NCBI GenBank assembly: GCA_035772735.1
Contig: JASDFA010000006.1
Coordinates: 62,884,001-62,948,000, forward strand
DNA length: 64,000 nt
Direction of reading: 5' to 3'
From: Datura wrightii
Lineage: Eukaryota > Streptophyta > Magnoliopsida > Solanales > Solanaceae
Part shown: in pieces, positions 41,708 to 51,749 of the stretch
Numbering within the stretch: the first letter of the stretch is position 1
How the letters are laid out: each line of letters begins with the position of its first letter
Position numbers and translations under genes: made by a program
The notes under the pieces: generated by a model
What the model was told of the DNA's origin: nothing
The model's input: the letters and a program-made list of their open reading frames with translations, nothing else
The model's database searches: none

Positions 41708-43131
41708 TGATCTTGGGCAGATTTATATGCCCAAGTGATACTCAAACGTATCATTTTCGCCTTGTTTATCGTGCAATTTGTATACATTTTCATGTAATTG
41801 GTAATAAAATGTGAATTTATACTAACCAACATGATTAGCATTATTTTGTAGGTAAAATGTGATTTTGAGAAGCTAAAATACATGTTGGAACAATATCGGA
41901 GTTAGACTTGGATTCGAGCACGGAAAAGGCATTGGACTGCACAATATAAAGGGGCTTCGCGATGGAGTCGTGTCACGCTGCCATCGCGGAGGCATTCTGC
42001 CTGGAGGGTGAAATAATAGTCAAATTCCAGTGGAGCCTCGCGATAGCTCCGTGGCACGGTGGCAAGCCTCCGCGTTGCACGCCGTGCCACGTTGATGCTT
42101 TATACCTGGACCCCCAATTTCCAGAGAGGGTCCGCGTCCACGCCGTGTCACGGAGGCAGTGCTTCGCGATGCACTCCGTGACACGTTGCTTGCTATTCCG
42201 GGAAAAATTCCCACTAGTATAAATAGAACACTTAAATGTATTTTTCATAATGCAGACTTGGTGGAGCAAGGACGTGGGTTACAGGCAGTTGAGGGACGAA
42301 AAGTTCAAGGTTTTTTCTCTCCTTCTTTCTTCTTTCACTCAATTGTTTGTATGATTAACACTTGTTTTAGGATGATTAATCCACAAATGAGTGGCTAATT
42401 CCCTTCCTTGCTGAGGTTATGAACATTTGTGATGAATTTTGATTATTAATTATATGGTTTTTCATCTTCTTATTCCATGTTGTTCTATTAATTCTTGTTT
42501 CTACTGCATTGGTGTGTGGCCGACATTAATGTATATCTAAAAAGTCCGATTTCACTCGAGAGAGCACGAAATTGGAAAGTTGTGAATTAATAGGGTATTG
42601 TTCTTAACTTGATTTGGGAAAATTGAGTTTTGATGTGCTTTCCTGATAGAAATATACTTGAAAGCCGTATTAGTCAATTTAGGAACCGGAATTGTATTGC
42701 TAGGTCATGAATTGCATTTGATCACAGAAATGTAGACGGATGGTTTATGATTCTTAAGTGAGATTAAATACGAGAGTTTTAATCTCTAGGCTAATGTTCT
42801 TGGCTAGCAACTGGAAGAGATGATTAACCAATGTATGATGATAATCAGTTCATTACATGTTCTTAACCTTGGCATGCTCATATCCATAGTTTAAATTCAA
42901 AGTAGATAATTGTTAGTAGTTTGAGTACATAATTTATAAAACAAACTTTTCAATTGTTGGTTACGTTGTTGTCAGCATATATAGAAGTGAGATAGAATAT
43001 AGTATACTTAAGCAATTTTTACTTATCCAGAGTCTCCTTGGATCGATACTTGGCTTACTTAAGCCACTTACTACTTGTTTGACCACGTGCACTTGCGTGT
43101 CGGTTTTTAACCCCTACCAAAGCACCGAGCA
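41708..43131 (+). repeat. Ath-3 5' LTR
   Basis: TGATCTTGGG...CACCGAGCA. Three CG-rich palindromic units lie at 41946-42000, 42033-42100 and 42125-42190, with CCGTGGCACGG (42049-42059) and CCGTGTCACGG (42143-42153). TATAAATA follows at 42218-42225. Overlapping ORFs on both strands (41962-42398, 41902-42269) recur in the 3' LTR only because the LTRs are copies. Confidence 0.93.
42143..42225 (+). promoter_or_regulatory. Ath-3 LTR promoter: 12-bp inverted repeat and TATA
   Basis: CGTGTCACGGAG pairs with CTCCGTGACACG (ending near 42185); TATAAATA at 42218-42225 lies about 35 bases beyond. This unit has a near-copy inside the element at 47672-47726. Confidence 0.6.
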
Positions 43132-43137
43132 AGTTTT

Positions 43138-43154
43138 TGGCACCGTTGCCGGGG
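43138..43154 (+). other. Ath-3 primer-binding site (tRNA-Asp)
   Basis: TGGCACCGTTGCCGGGG, one change from the Ath-2 site, 6 bases after the LTR. Confidence 0.87.
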
Positions 43155-43272
43155 AGACTAGGCAATTGGTGAAATTGTATTAAGTGTAAATTTACTGTAT
43201 TTTTATTTTATTTTCTTAAGTGTTGACAACATGGTCTTAGCCTGTATTTTGCAGACTTGATTTCTGTGAACA

Positions 43273-43805
43273 CTGGCAAGAGACAAAGAGCTGGTGGAAT
43301 CTTATATAGAGCCTGAACGTATATTTCATAGTAAACGCAGAGAAGCTCTACAAAAGAAGCTGCAGTTGCTCAGACAGACTATTATGGAGCAACAGAATCC
43401 ACCGGTTGTTAGGGCAGTGTTAGTGCCCGAAGAAGCAGCAGCAAGGCCGGTTCGCGAGGTGGAAATCCCACATGCCAACAATGTAACATCCAGTATCCGC
43501 AAACTAGAGCCTGGAGGGAGATTTGAACTCAAGCAAAATATGGTCCAACTGTTGCACACAAGCGGGCAATTTACCGGTCTCCCTCATGAAGATCCACAAC
43601 AACATCTCCAAAACTTTTTGGAGATAAGTGACACTTATATACCCACTGGAGTGTCACCTGATTATGTTCGTCTTACATTGTTTCCGTTCTCATTACTTGG
43701 TGAAGCCAAGAGGTGGTTAAAAGCTGAGCCACCAAATTCTATTTCAACGTGGGATGATCTTGCACGAAAGTTCTTGATAAGATTTTTTCCCTCTGGTAAA
43801 ACAGC
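43273..43805 (+). pseudogene. Ath-3 gag, first part
   Basis: The frame LARDKELVESYIEPERIFHS corresponds to LARNRELVEPLLEPERQIHL of Ath-2; no in-frame ATG precedes it, as in Ath-2. It continues with EPGGRFELKQNMVQLLHTSG, FLEISDTYIPTG and RLTLFPFSLLGEAKRWLKAE to FFPSGKTA at 43805, where the solo LTR starts. Removal of 43806-45405 rejoins the frame exactly with RLRSQILSFKQREGENLYQA. Confidence 0.88.
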
Positions 43806-45400
43806 TGATCACGGGCAAAATAGCATGCCCGAGATACGCTTTATACCTTAATGTAGTCTTGTTTATCTAAGTTATTTTACATACTTTCATGTGATTTTAT
43901 ATAAATGTGAATATATGTGCTAACCAACATGATTAGTCCTTGTTTTTTAGGTTAATAATGCATTTGAGGAACTAATTCACAAGTTGATGAATAGCAAGGA
44001 ATGGAGTGGAAGCAAGTGGCGAAAGTCGGCAAGGAGCATGCCTTGGCAAGGCTGGCCGCGCCAGGCAGCGTGCCACGCTGTGCGTGTGCCGCGCCCAGCG
44101 TTGTGCCACGCCCTTGCCAAGCGCACGAGAAAAGGCAGAAAACGGCAGCAGCAGGCAGTAAACTAGCGCGCCAGCGCCGTGCCACGCTAGGACAGCTGCG
44201 CGACAGCAGCATGCCAACGCGCTGCATGAGCAGCGTGCCACGTTGGCCAGCGCGGTGACCCTCGGCAGCTTGGTTTCCAGAGGCACTTTCCAGAGAGCTT
44301 TCGCGTTGCCTCCATGTCACGGAGTCATTGCTCCGCGATACACTCCGTGACACGGAGTCGTTCCATTACAGGCTAAATTATGCACGTTTTCCATTTACTA
44401 TAAATTGAACCCTTAGCTCCTAAAATCATTTGGTCACGATTTTATTCTGAAAAACCACCTAGGAGTGAAGGGAGAAGTGGGAGAACTCATCTAGGGTTTA
44501 TCAAATTCCCTTCTCATCTACCAAATTCATGTAAGTATGTTAGTTTAGTATTAGTTAATTGTAGTTTTATGAACATGAATGGCAAGAACCCTTCCTCTAG
44601 GGTTGAAGCCGTGAATTATGATTGTGCTTTTATGAATTTGTTTTGGAATTAAGTTATTGATTGTTGTTTTCGTCTTGCATTCTGGATTGTTGGTTGTTTT
44701 TATGATTGATCACCATGAAAGCATATTTGTTAGCTTGAGTAATAGCTTGAGAAAGCATTACCTAGGTCAGGACATGAGAATGTAAGGAGCATGTTTGTCT
44801 CTAGGGAGAGATATTGTGTTAGGACAGAAATATACCTCACACCTTGCTTGGTTGACACACGGGGGTTATGAAAGACCAACTTGGGATGTCACATCACCAC
44901 TCGAAGAAGTAGTTGTGAGGCTAAGTTGAGTTAAATGGTAGACGTACGAAAGTCCCTAATCATTTCCCTGTAAACCACAACATAATTGATTGCCCGCGAC
45001 TAGAAAATTAAACTCCTCGCTCACAATGATGCAGCGAGGCTAGATTGCCGTGTTTAGAGGCTCGAAAGACCATAAGCATGCAATTCTAATTATGTGAAAT
45101 AACAATTGATAGTTCCATGCTTAACTCATTGCAAATCGTAGGATCGCAGGATTAATTGGTTTTAACTCTATGTTGCTCTTAGAGTGATTTCAGAATATTT
45201 CGTTGACCCAAATTTAGACTTAATTAATCTCAATCGAAAATGTCTATAACCAACACTTGAGGTATTTAACATCACACTAGAAATGGATAGTTAGAGGAAT
45301 GGGTCCAGTCCCTGTGGGTTCGACAATCCGGTTCTTAAAAAGAGCCACTATATTACTTGCACGACCCGTACACTTGCGGACGCGCGAATCGGGCACGTCA
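43806..45400 (+). mobile_element. Solo LTR of the Ath-2 family inside Ath-3 gag
   Basis: It begins TGATCACGGGCAAAATAGCA, ends GGGCACGTCA, and is flanked by perfect ACAGC (43801-43805, 45401-45405). 1595 bp against 1422 in Ath-2: the CG-rich block (44030-44350) is expanded with repeated GTGCCACGC words, and CGCGCGAAT has been added near the end (45380). TATAAAT-like CTATAAATTGAACCC is at 44399-44413 and the donor-like GTAAGTATG at 44531. Open frames of 85-133 codons in the CG-rich block are low-stop artefacts. Confidence 0.93.
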
Positions 45401-45405
45401 ACAGC

Positions 45406-47266
45406 CAGACTTAGAAGTCAAATTCTAAGTTTCAAACAGAGGGAGGGGGAAAATTTGTATCAAGCCTGGGAAAGATTTAAATCCATGTTGCGGGACTGTC
45501 CTCATCATCATCAGTCCAATGAGGTGTTGGTACACACATTTATTGAGGGTTTGGAACCCCATACTAAAATTTTGCTAGACTCAGCAGCTGGAGGGCAAGC
45601 GCTGGAAAAGACTTATGAGGAGCTGTACACTTTGTTAAACCGGATTTCACAGGGCAATCCAGAGTGGAATGCTGATTCATCACGAGGTACGGCAAGGAAA
45701 GCAGCAGGAGTGCTTGAAGTGGATGGATTTACAGCTATCGCTGCACAGATAGTTGCCTTGCAGAATCAATTGAACAACCACTTCAGCAACATGAATTTGA
45801 ACCAGCCTTCAACTTCAGTTAATGCAGTCCAGCAAATGTGGTGTGAAGTGTGTGGTAGCAGTGAGCACTCAGCTGAGTGCTGTGGAGCAAACCCAGATTC
45901 GGTTAACTTTGTGGGGAATGCACAAAGAAATCAACAGCAGTATGGTAGTGGCTACAACTCAAATTAGAGGAACCATCCAAGTTTTTCATGGGGTAGCAAC
46001 AACCAACAAGGCCAAAGTTCGGGTCAGGGTATGCAAAGGAATCAAGGAGGGCAACAGAACTACCAATCTCAATTCAGAAATCACAATGCCCCTCCTCCAC
46101 CACCATCACCCAGCATTGAGGAGATGTTCAAGACCATGATCGCTAACCAGGCGCAATTACAGGCTGACTATGTTAAATTGGCAGCCGAAGTGAAAAATAA
46201 TCAGTTAGCGACCAAGGCTCTTGAGTATCAATTTGGGCAATTTGCTAGTTCCCAAAATACAAGGCCCAGAGGAGGAATGCCTAGCGACACGGATCCTAAT
46301 CCGAAGCAGGTAAATGCAGTGACCACAAGGAGTGGTTTGCAGCTGAAGGAGGTGGAACCAGAAAGACCACCTCAAAAGTCAGGAGCAGCAGAAGTTGAGG
46401 GGGAACAAAGTTCGGAAAGGGGGAAGACCAAAGAAGCTGAATCAGAAAGACCTCCACCCCCGTTCCCTCAACGACTCAAGAAACACAAGGAGGAGGCGTG
46501 TTTCAAGAAATTCATGGAGGTGCTTAAACAGGTACATGTTAATTTACCTCTTGTTGATGTCTTGCAGGGAGTGCCTAAATATGCCAAATACATTAAAGAC
46601 ATCGTGGCCAACAAAAGTCGTTTGACTGAGTATGCCACGGTGGCTTTGACGGAGGAATGCACTTTCCGGATCCAAAATAGACTGCCCACGAAGCTAAAAG
46701 ACCCTGGAAGTTTTACTATCCAGCTTACTATTGGGCAGAGCATCCGAGCTCGTGGATTGTGTGACTTGGGGGCGAGCATAAATCTGATGCCATCTTCGGT
46801 ATTCAGAAAGTTGGGTCTAGAGAGTCCTAGACCTACAACCGTAATCTTGCAGTTGGCAGACCGATCCTTAGCTAGGTCGGATGGCATTGTTGAGGATGTG
46901 CTTGTGCAAGTAGGCTTCCTAATTTTCCCGGTAGATTTTATTGTCCTGGATTTTGAACCAAACGCGGAAGTCCCATTTATTTTGGGACGACCCTTCTTGG
47001 CAACCGGGAAAGCATTAATCGACGTAGCTGCGGGTCAACTTACAATGCGAGCACATGACAAGGTAGAGGTGTTCGATGTGTACAAAGCACCCAAGCTCCC
47101 GATGGTGAATGAAGAACTCTCGGTGATCAATGTAATTGATCATGGTAATGCGAAACAAATGAATGATTCCCGAGAGTTGATGGGAAGACCACCGGATAGG
47201 TGTGAGCACTACTGGGGGGAGGACAATGATGGTGAGAAATCGTCCATCACCCTAGCGGATAATTGA
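45406..47266 (+). pseudogene. Ath-3 gag second part and protease (one stop)
   Basis: Open in a single frame except for TAG at 45965-45967 (TGG to TAG fits: N-stop-RNHPSFSW). Gag: SFKQREGENLYQAWERFKSM, zinc-knuckle-like CEVCGSSEHSAEC (45844-45882). Linker: Gln/Asn-rich, PPPPPSPSIEEMFKTM, then QVNAVTTRSGLQLKE. Next come FKKFMEVLKQVHVNLPLVDV and VPKYAKYIKDIVANKSRL. Protease: GLCDLGASINLMPSSVFRKL with catalytic Asp at about 46763, PVDFIVLDFE and PFILGRPFLATGK. The stop TGA at 47264-47266 precedes the double hairpin by 10 bases. Protease motifs are all intact, so apart from the solo LTR and one stop this gene could be recently active. Confidence 0.88.
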
Positions 47267-47276
47267 GCATAAAGGA

Positions 47277-47324
47277 CGTCGAGCCGCGACGGTAAACCAG
47301 GCGCTGCACGGGAGGCAACCCGTG
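47277..47324 (+). other. Double-hairpin motif after the gag-pro stop (Ath-3)
   Basis: Hairpin 1: CGTCG-AGCCG-CGACG (47277-47291). Linker GTAAACCAGGCGCTG. Hairpin 2: CACGGG-AGGCAA-CCCGTG (47307-47324). Compared with Ath-2, the outer stem bases of hairpin 2 changed on both sides (CTT/AAG to CAC/GTG) and the AGGCAA loop is unchanged. Confidence 0.82.
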
Positions 47325-47559
47325 AAAAAATTTTCTTTCATTTTGTAAAGTGTACATAGAGTTTATTTTTCTTTTTCTTGATTTAGTACAAAATTTTTCG
47401 TTTTAGTTAGTATTTTTATTTTAGTTAGGTGAAACCTATTAATCTAACCAATTTTGTTTAGTGAGATAATTTTCAGGTTAAACGGAAAAAAATGTGCACG
47501 AAATCGTGAAGGAAAAGGCGAGGTATGAAAAAATTAAAAAAATGTTGAAGAGAGTGAGC

Positions 47560-47730
47560 TGGGGCGATAGCTCCATGTCACGGAGGAGGACCTCCGCGTT
47601 ACCCTCCGTGACACGTTGAGGTGTAATCTGGAATTTTGAAAAAAAATTCCAGTAAGCTATCGCGATGGCTCCGTGTCACGGAGGCAGTGCACCGCGATGC
47701 ACTCCGTGACACGTTGCCATATAAATTGTG
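47560..47730 (+). promoter_or_regulatory. Internal LTR-like promoter block of Ath-3
   Basis: Two inverted-repeat units: TGTCACGGAG (47577-47586) facing CTCCGTGACA (47604-47613), and CGTGTCACGGAG (47672-47683) facing CTCCGTGACACG (47702-47713). TATAAAT follows at 47720-47726. The second unit and its surroundings differ by only about two bases from the LTR unit at 42145-42190 (GGAGGCAGTGC...GCGATGCACTCC shared). It lies about 0.9 kb before the accessory ORF. Inferred to be an internal promoter copied from the LTR. Confidence 0.5.
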
Positions 47731-47913
47731 ACGGGTCACACCGGGTTGCCGGGTGACCCGCGTGTTTTCTACATTTTAAACCCCCGATTTCTCCTCTTTT
47801 CCCCTCATTTTTACATTTCTCCGCGATCAAACACCCAAAATTTCCTTCCCCATCAACGTGCCACGGTCTAAAGCAAAAAATTATCAAGTTTTCTTCGGTT
47901 CTTCAACTACGAG

Positions 47914-48612
47914 GTATGTTTTCCGATTATCTCTCAAGTTTTTGTCGATTTCATTCGAATTTAAGCATGGGAGGTGAACTAAATCACCCCAAGTCGAAAT
48001 TTAGCAAGAATTTGAGTTATTTATTTATTGATAAATGTTCGGAATGTTGTAATGAGCGTTTGAACTTGTCGATTGCATGAATTATTCGAATTTGCTTGCG
48101 AAAATCAATTCTAGGGCTGTGGTTGTTGAAATCGAAATGGGTAATGTGTTGAATTTGTGAAATATATGCCGGGGTGTACGTAGTGAAATGAGATAAGTCG
48201 TTGTAACCATTGTTGAATGCTAGTAGACGACGAATTCTCGGGTTTTTGGGAAAACACTGAAAATTGTTCAAATTGGGTTGGTTGTATAGGTTCATGTGTA
48301 TATATTTTTTGTTGTTTTTGTTTGTTGTTTTTCTTTGCTAAGTGCGATGGTAGAATTGCTAGAGATGGTAATGATTGGGATTAGCTGTATGAAGTCTGAG
48401 TAGTACGCAGAAGTGATACCGTCGAATTTTTTGTTGTGAACGCACTAAGCATGAATTGTATAGTTGGTATTTTGGTGTAAATAAAGTTATTCTTGCCGTA
48501 TTGTTATCACTGTAGCTAAGGAATAAGTGTGGGGTAAACTTAGTTAACCCGACCTTAGCCGAAGCTAAGATCTATTTAGCTTGACATTGCGCTTGTTTAT
48601 TTGTGTTGACAG
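47914..48612 (+). other. Possible leader intron of the accessory ORF
   Basis: ACGAG/GTATGTTTTCC at 47914 and TTTATTTGTGTTGACAG ending 48612 look like a plant donor and acceptor. Splicing would bring the leader to within 5 bases of the ATG at 48618. Inference from sequence signals only. Confidence 0.4.
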
Positions 48613-48617
48613 ACAAA

Positions 48618-49838
48618 ATGGCAAGCAGGCAAGATAAAGGTAAGGGTGCATCAACTTCAGGCACCAGGAGGAAAAGACTTAGACTGGGCACAGCAGTCCC
48701 AGCTGCACCAGCCGTTCCACGCGGCCAGCGCCGCCAATACGGAACTAGATGGGTAACTGATGAGGGGAAGAAGTGGTATGCCAAGCATAAAGAAAACAAA
48801 TACTTCCCCGAGGAGCATATTGCACGGGAACCATTAGCACAGGAGTTCCCCCGCATAGTTCAAAGGATCGAGGCAGCTAGGCTCAGCTTCATCTTTCAGG
48901 AGCCCAAGGAGTGCAACCTACATCTAGTCCGGGAGTTCTATGCTAATTGGAACCCGGCAATCAGAAGCCACACAGTCAAGATCAGAGGGCAGATAGTCAC
49001 TCTGGAACCCCAGCAGCTAAATGCCATCATCGGAGCACGGGACACAGACGCCCACGTTCTCCGCCAGCTGAACATCACCCCACCATATGCCGATATAATA
49101 CGCACATTATGTGGGGCTCGATCCACAGCCAGATGGAGCAGACATAAGGAAAGGGGTTACCACCAGACTCCGCCGTATTCTCAAATGAACAGGGAGGCCA
49201 GAATATGGCTGAAGATAGTCTGCTCGTGCCTAATCCCAGGGGTGCACATGACTAATGTGACCCGGGACTGTGTTTGCCTGGTGTATGCCCTGATGAAAGG
49301 GCTGGAGATTAATGTTGGAGCGGTCATCATATCCGCAATGAAGAGAGCCCGACTACACCAGGGCCACAGGTATGGGTTCGGTGGACTAATCACCACCTTT
49401 CTCCGGGGCCTCGACGTCGAGGAAGAGGCTTTGGACTACATCCCGCAGTTGGAGCGGAGGGCCTTGGACGTGACCAAAACTAAGGCCCCCGACACCACAC
49501 ACGGGCCAGTGCTGACGCTTGGCGAGCGACATGCTCGTGATGACCAGTACATGGCGCGGATGTTTGGAATGCAAATGCTTCAGCTCAGGATCGGCGGGAG
49601 ACCAGCCACGGAGGAGGAGCTATGGCAGCTCGAGCTGGATTACCCGTTTAGCGAAAACGCCAGGGCTCTATGCCGAGTGAGGCCAGCCTTTGTAAAGCCG
49701 ACTGACGATGATGTCCCCACGGACGAGGAGACACGTCGGGAGGACTCCGATGTGGAGTCCGATGACGATGAAGGAGGCGACTCGGACATGGGCGATGAGG
49801 CAGCAGCACCTGATGAAGAAGTGGAATACTTTGACTGA
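48618..49838 (+). CDS. Accessory ORF of Ath-3: 'putative plant transposon protein' domain
   Basis: 406 codons from the first ATG (MASRQDKGKG), 5 bases after a good acceptor-like AG; the frame is open a few codons upstream without ATG. A basic N-terminus (GTRRKRLRLG) precedes a central globular region, about residues 65-270, with RLSFIFQEPKECNLHLVREF, FYANWNP, TLCGARSTARWSRHKERGYH, YSQMNREARIWLKIVCSCLI and HRYGFGGLITTFLRGL. These match my recollection of the Pfam family named putative plant transposon protein (PF20167), common as retroelement-borne ORFs in dicots. The C-terminus is strongly acidic (Asp/Glu-rich, residues 350-400). No catalytic motif, signal peptide or membrane segment is visible. 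It is intact while the gag upstream is interrupted, and it sits where pol normally is. Function unknown; a nuclear or nucleic-acid role is only a guess from the basic and acidic tails. Confidence 0.8.
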   Translation: MASRQDKGKGASTSGTRRKRLRLGTAVPAAPAVPRGQRRQYGTRWVTDEGKKWYAKHKENKYFPEEHIAREPLAQEFPRIVQRIEAARLSFIFQEPKECNLHLVREFYANWNPAIRSHTVKIRGQIVTLEPQQLNAIIGARDTDAHVLRQLNITPPYADIIRTLCGARSTARWSRHKERGYHQTPPYSQMNREARIWLKIVCSCLIPGVHMTNVTRDCVCLVYALMKGLEINVGAVIISAMKRARLHQGHRYGFGGLITTFLRGLDVEEEALDYIPQLERRALDVTKTKAPDTTHGPVLTLGERHARDDQYMARMFGMQMLQLRIGGRPATEEELWQLELDYPFSENARALCRVRPAFVKPTDDDVPTDEETRREDSDVESDDDEGGDSDMGDEAAAPDEEVEYFD

Positions 49839-50292
49839 TCAGGGAGTTCCACCACCCAATTTTGTGATTTTTCATTTTTTTTTAACAATGGGGACAGTGT
49901 TCGATTTAAGTGTGGGGTGGGGAGTAGTTAGGTGCTGGGGCTGGGCTGGTTTGCTTGTATGCCTTCCTCTATATTTTTGTATGTATGTTTCCCTGTGTTT
50001 GTGAATTGCAAAATGTTCTGTATTTGTAAATATTTGTGGTATTGATGTGTGTTGTGGAATGTTGTTGTTGCCAGCTAAGTCTGTAAAATTTTTTGTAAAT
50101 ATTCTCTTTTTTTTTCTATCGAAATGATCGATATTTTTAAAATTTTGCGAAAATATTTTGTTCAGGTTTAAAAATATTTTGTAAATAATTTTTCCATCGA
50201 AATGATCGATGTTTTGCAAAATTTTTCAATGTTTATTTTGGGTTTCTCGGAGTTTGTTTTCGGTTCTTTTACCGAGAATAGTCCCATTGAAC
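49839..50292 (+). other. Ath-3 3' non-coding region, variable part
   Basis: T-rich, with GTGTGGGGTGGGG (49911-49923) and repeated ATCGAAATGATCGAT palindromic words (50119-50133, 50197-50211). No supported ORF. Confidence 0.5.
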
Positions 50293-51729
50293 CGACGTCA
50301 TAGTTAGTGACTGTTCCCTATGATGGATGGATGACGACCGTCTTAAGGGAAATGTAGTCGGTAGGAGTAGTGATTTTAATTTATTTTCAGTTTTTTTCTT
50401 TGGTGGATTGCATCACGGAACCTGTAGTTACTATATGGTTGTGAAATGTTGGTTGTGTGTTATACATGATATTCAAAATGTAAAGGTGATTCGTATGAAA
50501 GCATGAAATTTTGCAAATATGTTGAGATACCTAGGCTGTAGAGTTCGATTCGGTGTGATTGAGGCTTAATTTTTGAATTCATGTAATTAGCTAATTAAAG
50601 AGTCTGTGAATGCATCTTGAGTCGAACATGTGCATGAAGTGTGAAGTGAGGTATTGTTATTCCATGCTATTGTGAAGTGTCTAGAACTTGCCTGGTGTGT
50701 GTACAAAACTAAATGAAGGAGGTGTAGTGTTGGAAAGGATGTAGGCATTTCTTTGTTTTAACCGAGAGTTTCTATTTTTTTCTTGTCATACTCCCCTTTT
50801 TATGTGATTGTATACCCTAGTCAGCCCGTTGAGCCTTTAGCCTATTATTTCTTTCTTTTGTCCAAAAAGCTTAAACTGGGCTTAATTCTTTCTTTTCATT
50901 AGCCGTAAAGTCTATACAAAACTCTTAAGCGCTTAAGAAAAGAAAATAATTTTCCCAAAGTGTCAAAGAGTGAGAAGGGTGAAAAGAAAAAGAAAAGCAG
51001 AGTGAGGAAAGAAAAGAAAAGGTTGAAGGTGCACTTGCTATAACTAAATGATAATGAAGGTGCATGAAAAACCTTTGTTTTTGTGTCAAGTGTGCTTGAT
51101 GAAATGGGCCATACCAAAGTAAATCATCATGAATGGGATGATGAAAAAAGAAAAAAGAGAAACAATGTCCATACGTTGATGGGAATGTGTTGAAAAGGCG
51201 CTTAATGATGCTAGTGACTATTATTGGCTAATCCAGTATGTACTAGTCCATAGCTTCCATTACAACCCATTAAAGTCCTACGTGATCTTACATTGTATTT
51301 CTTTATATTAGTGGAGTAATACACTAAGGGCAAGCTTATGGGTCATGACATGATGCATGTGAATCTTTTGGGAGAGAGAGTGAAATTAATTTCTACATGC
51401 CCCTATTTGAATGTTTGTGTGTCACATGAGCATAAAGGGGAAGATTCTCTTGAGTTGTGAGGGCACATGCTTGATGAAAGATTGATTTTCGTGTCGGATA
51501 TCTTGATTAGCTGATTTGCATGAGTTTGCCGATATCGAGAGTCGATTCTTAAAGTCTAGGAAGTCTTAATGTATTGAAGGTCATTGCATTGTTAAGACCA
51601 TGCATGTTTTCTTGATGATTTGCAATATTGAATGATCGGTATGACCGTAGCTCAAATTGTCGCACCATAGTGGCGAAGGTTGGGATGTAATTTGCATGAA
51701 TTGTGTGTTTGTTGTTCGAGGACGAACAA
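50293..51729 (+). other. Ath-3 3' non-coding region conserved with Ath-2
   Basis: It matches 25005-26390 in the same order: GATGGATGGATGACGACCGT (50322-50341), TCTAGAACTTGCCTGGTGTG (50680-50699), CATTACAACCCATTAAAG, CACTAAGGGCAAGCTTATGG and GAGTCGATTCTTAAAG. The first block can form GACTGTTCCCT/AGGGAAATGTAGTC, covarying with GACTGTTTCC/GGAAAAATTAGTC in Ath-2. No long ORF. Confidence 0.7.
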
Positions 51730-51749
51730 GGATTTAAGTGTGGGGTAAG
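51712..51749 (+). other. AGGA-loop hairpin and polypurine tract (Ath-3)
   Basis: TTGTTCG-AGGA-CGAACAA (51712-51729), then AAGTGTGGGGTAAG ending at the 3' LTR. Confidence 0.75.

Noticed and set aside
43952..44353. Long overlapping ORFs on both strands in the CG-rich part of the solo LTR
   Set aside because: CG-rich low-stop sequence inside a proven LTR; no family resemblance and not conserved as protein in the Ath-2 LTRs.
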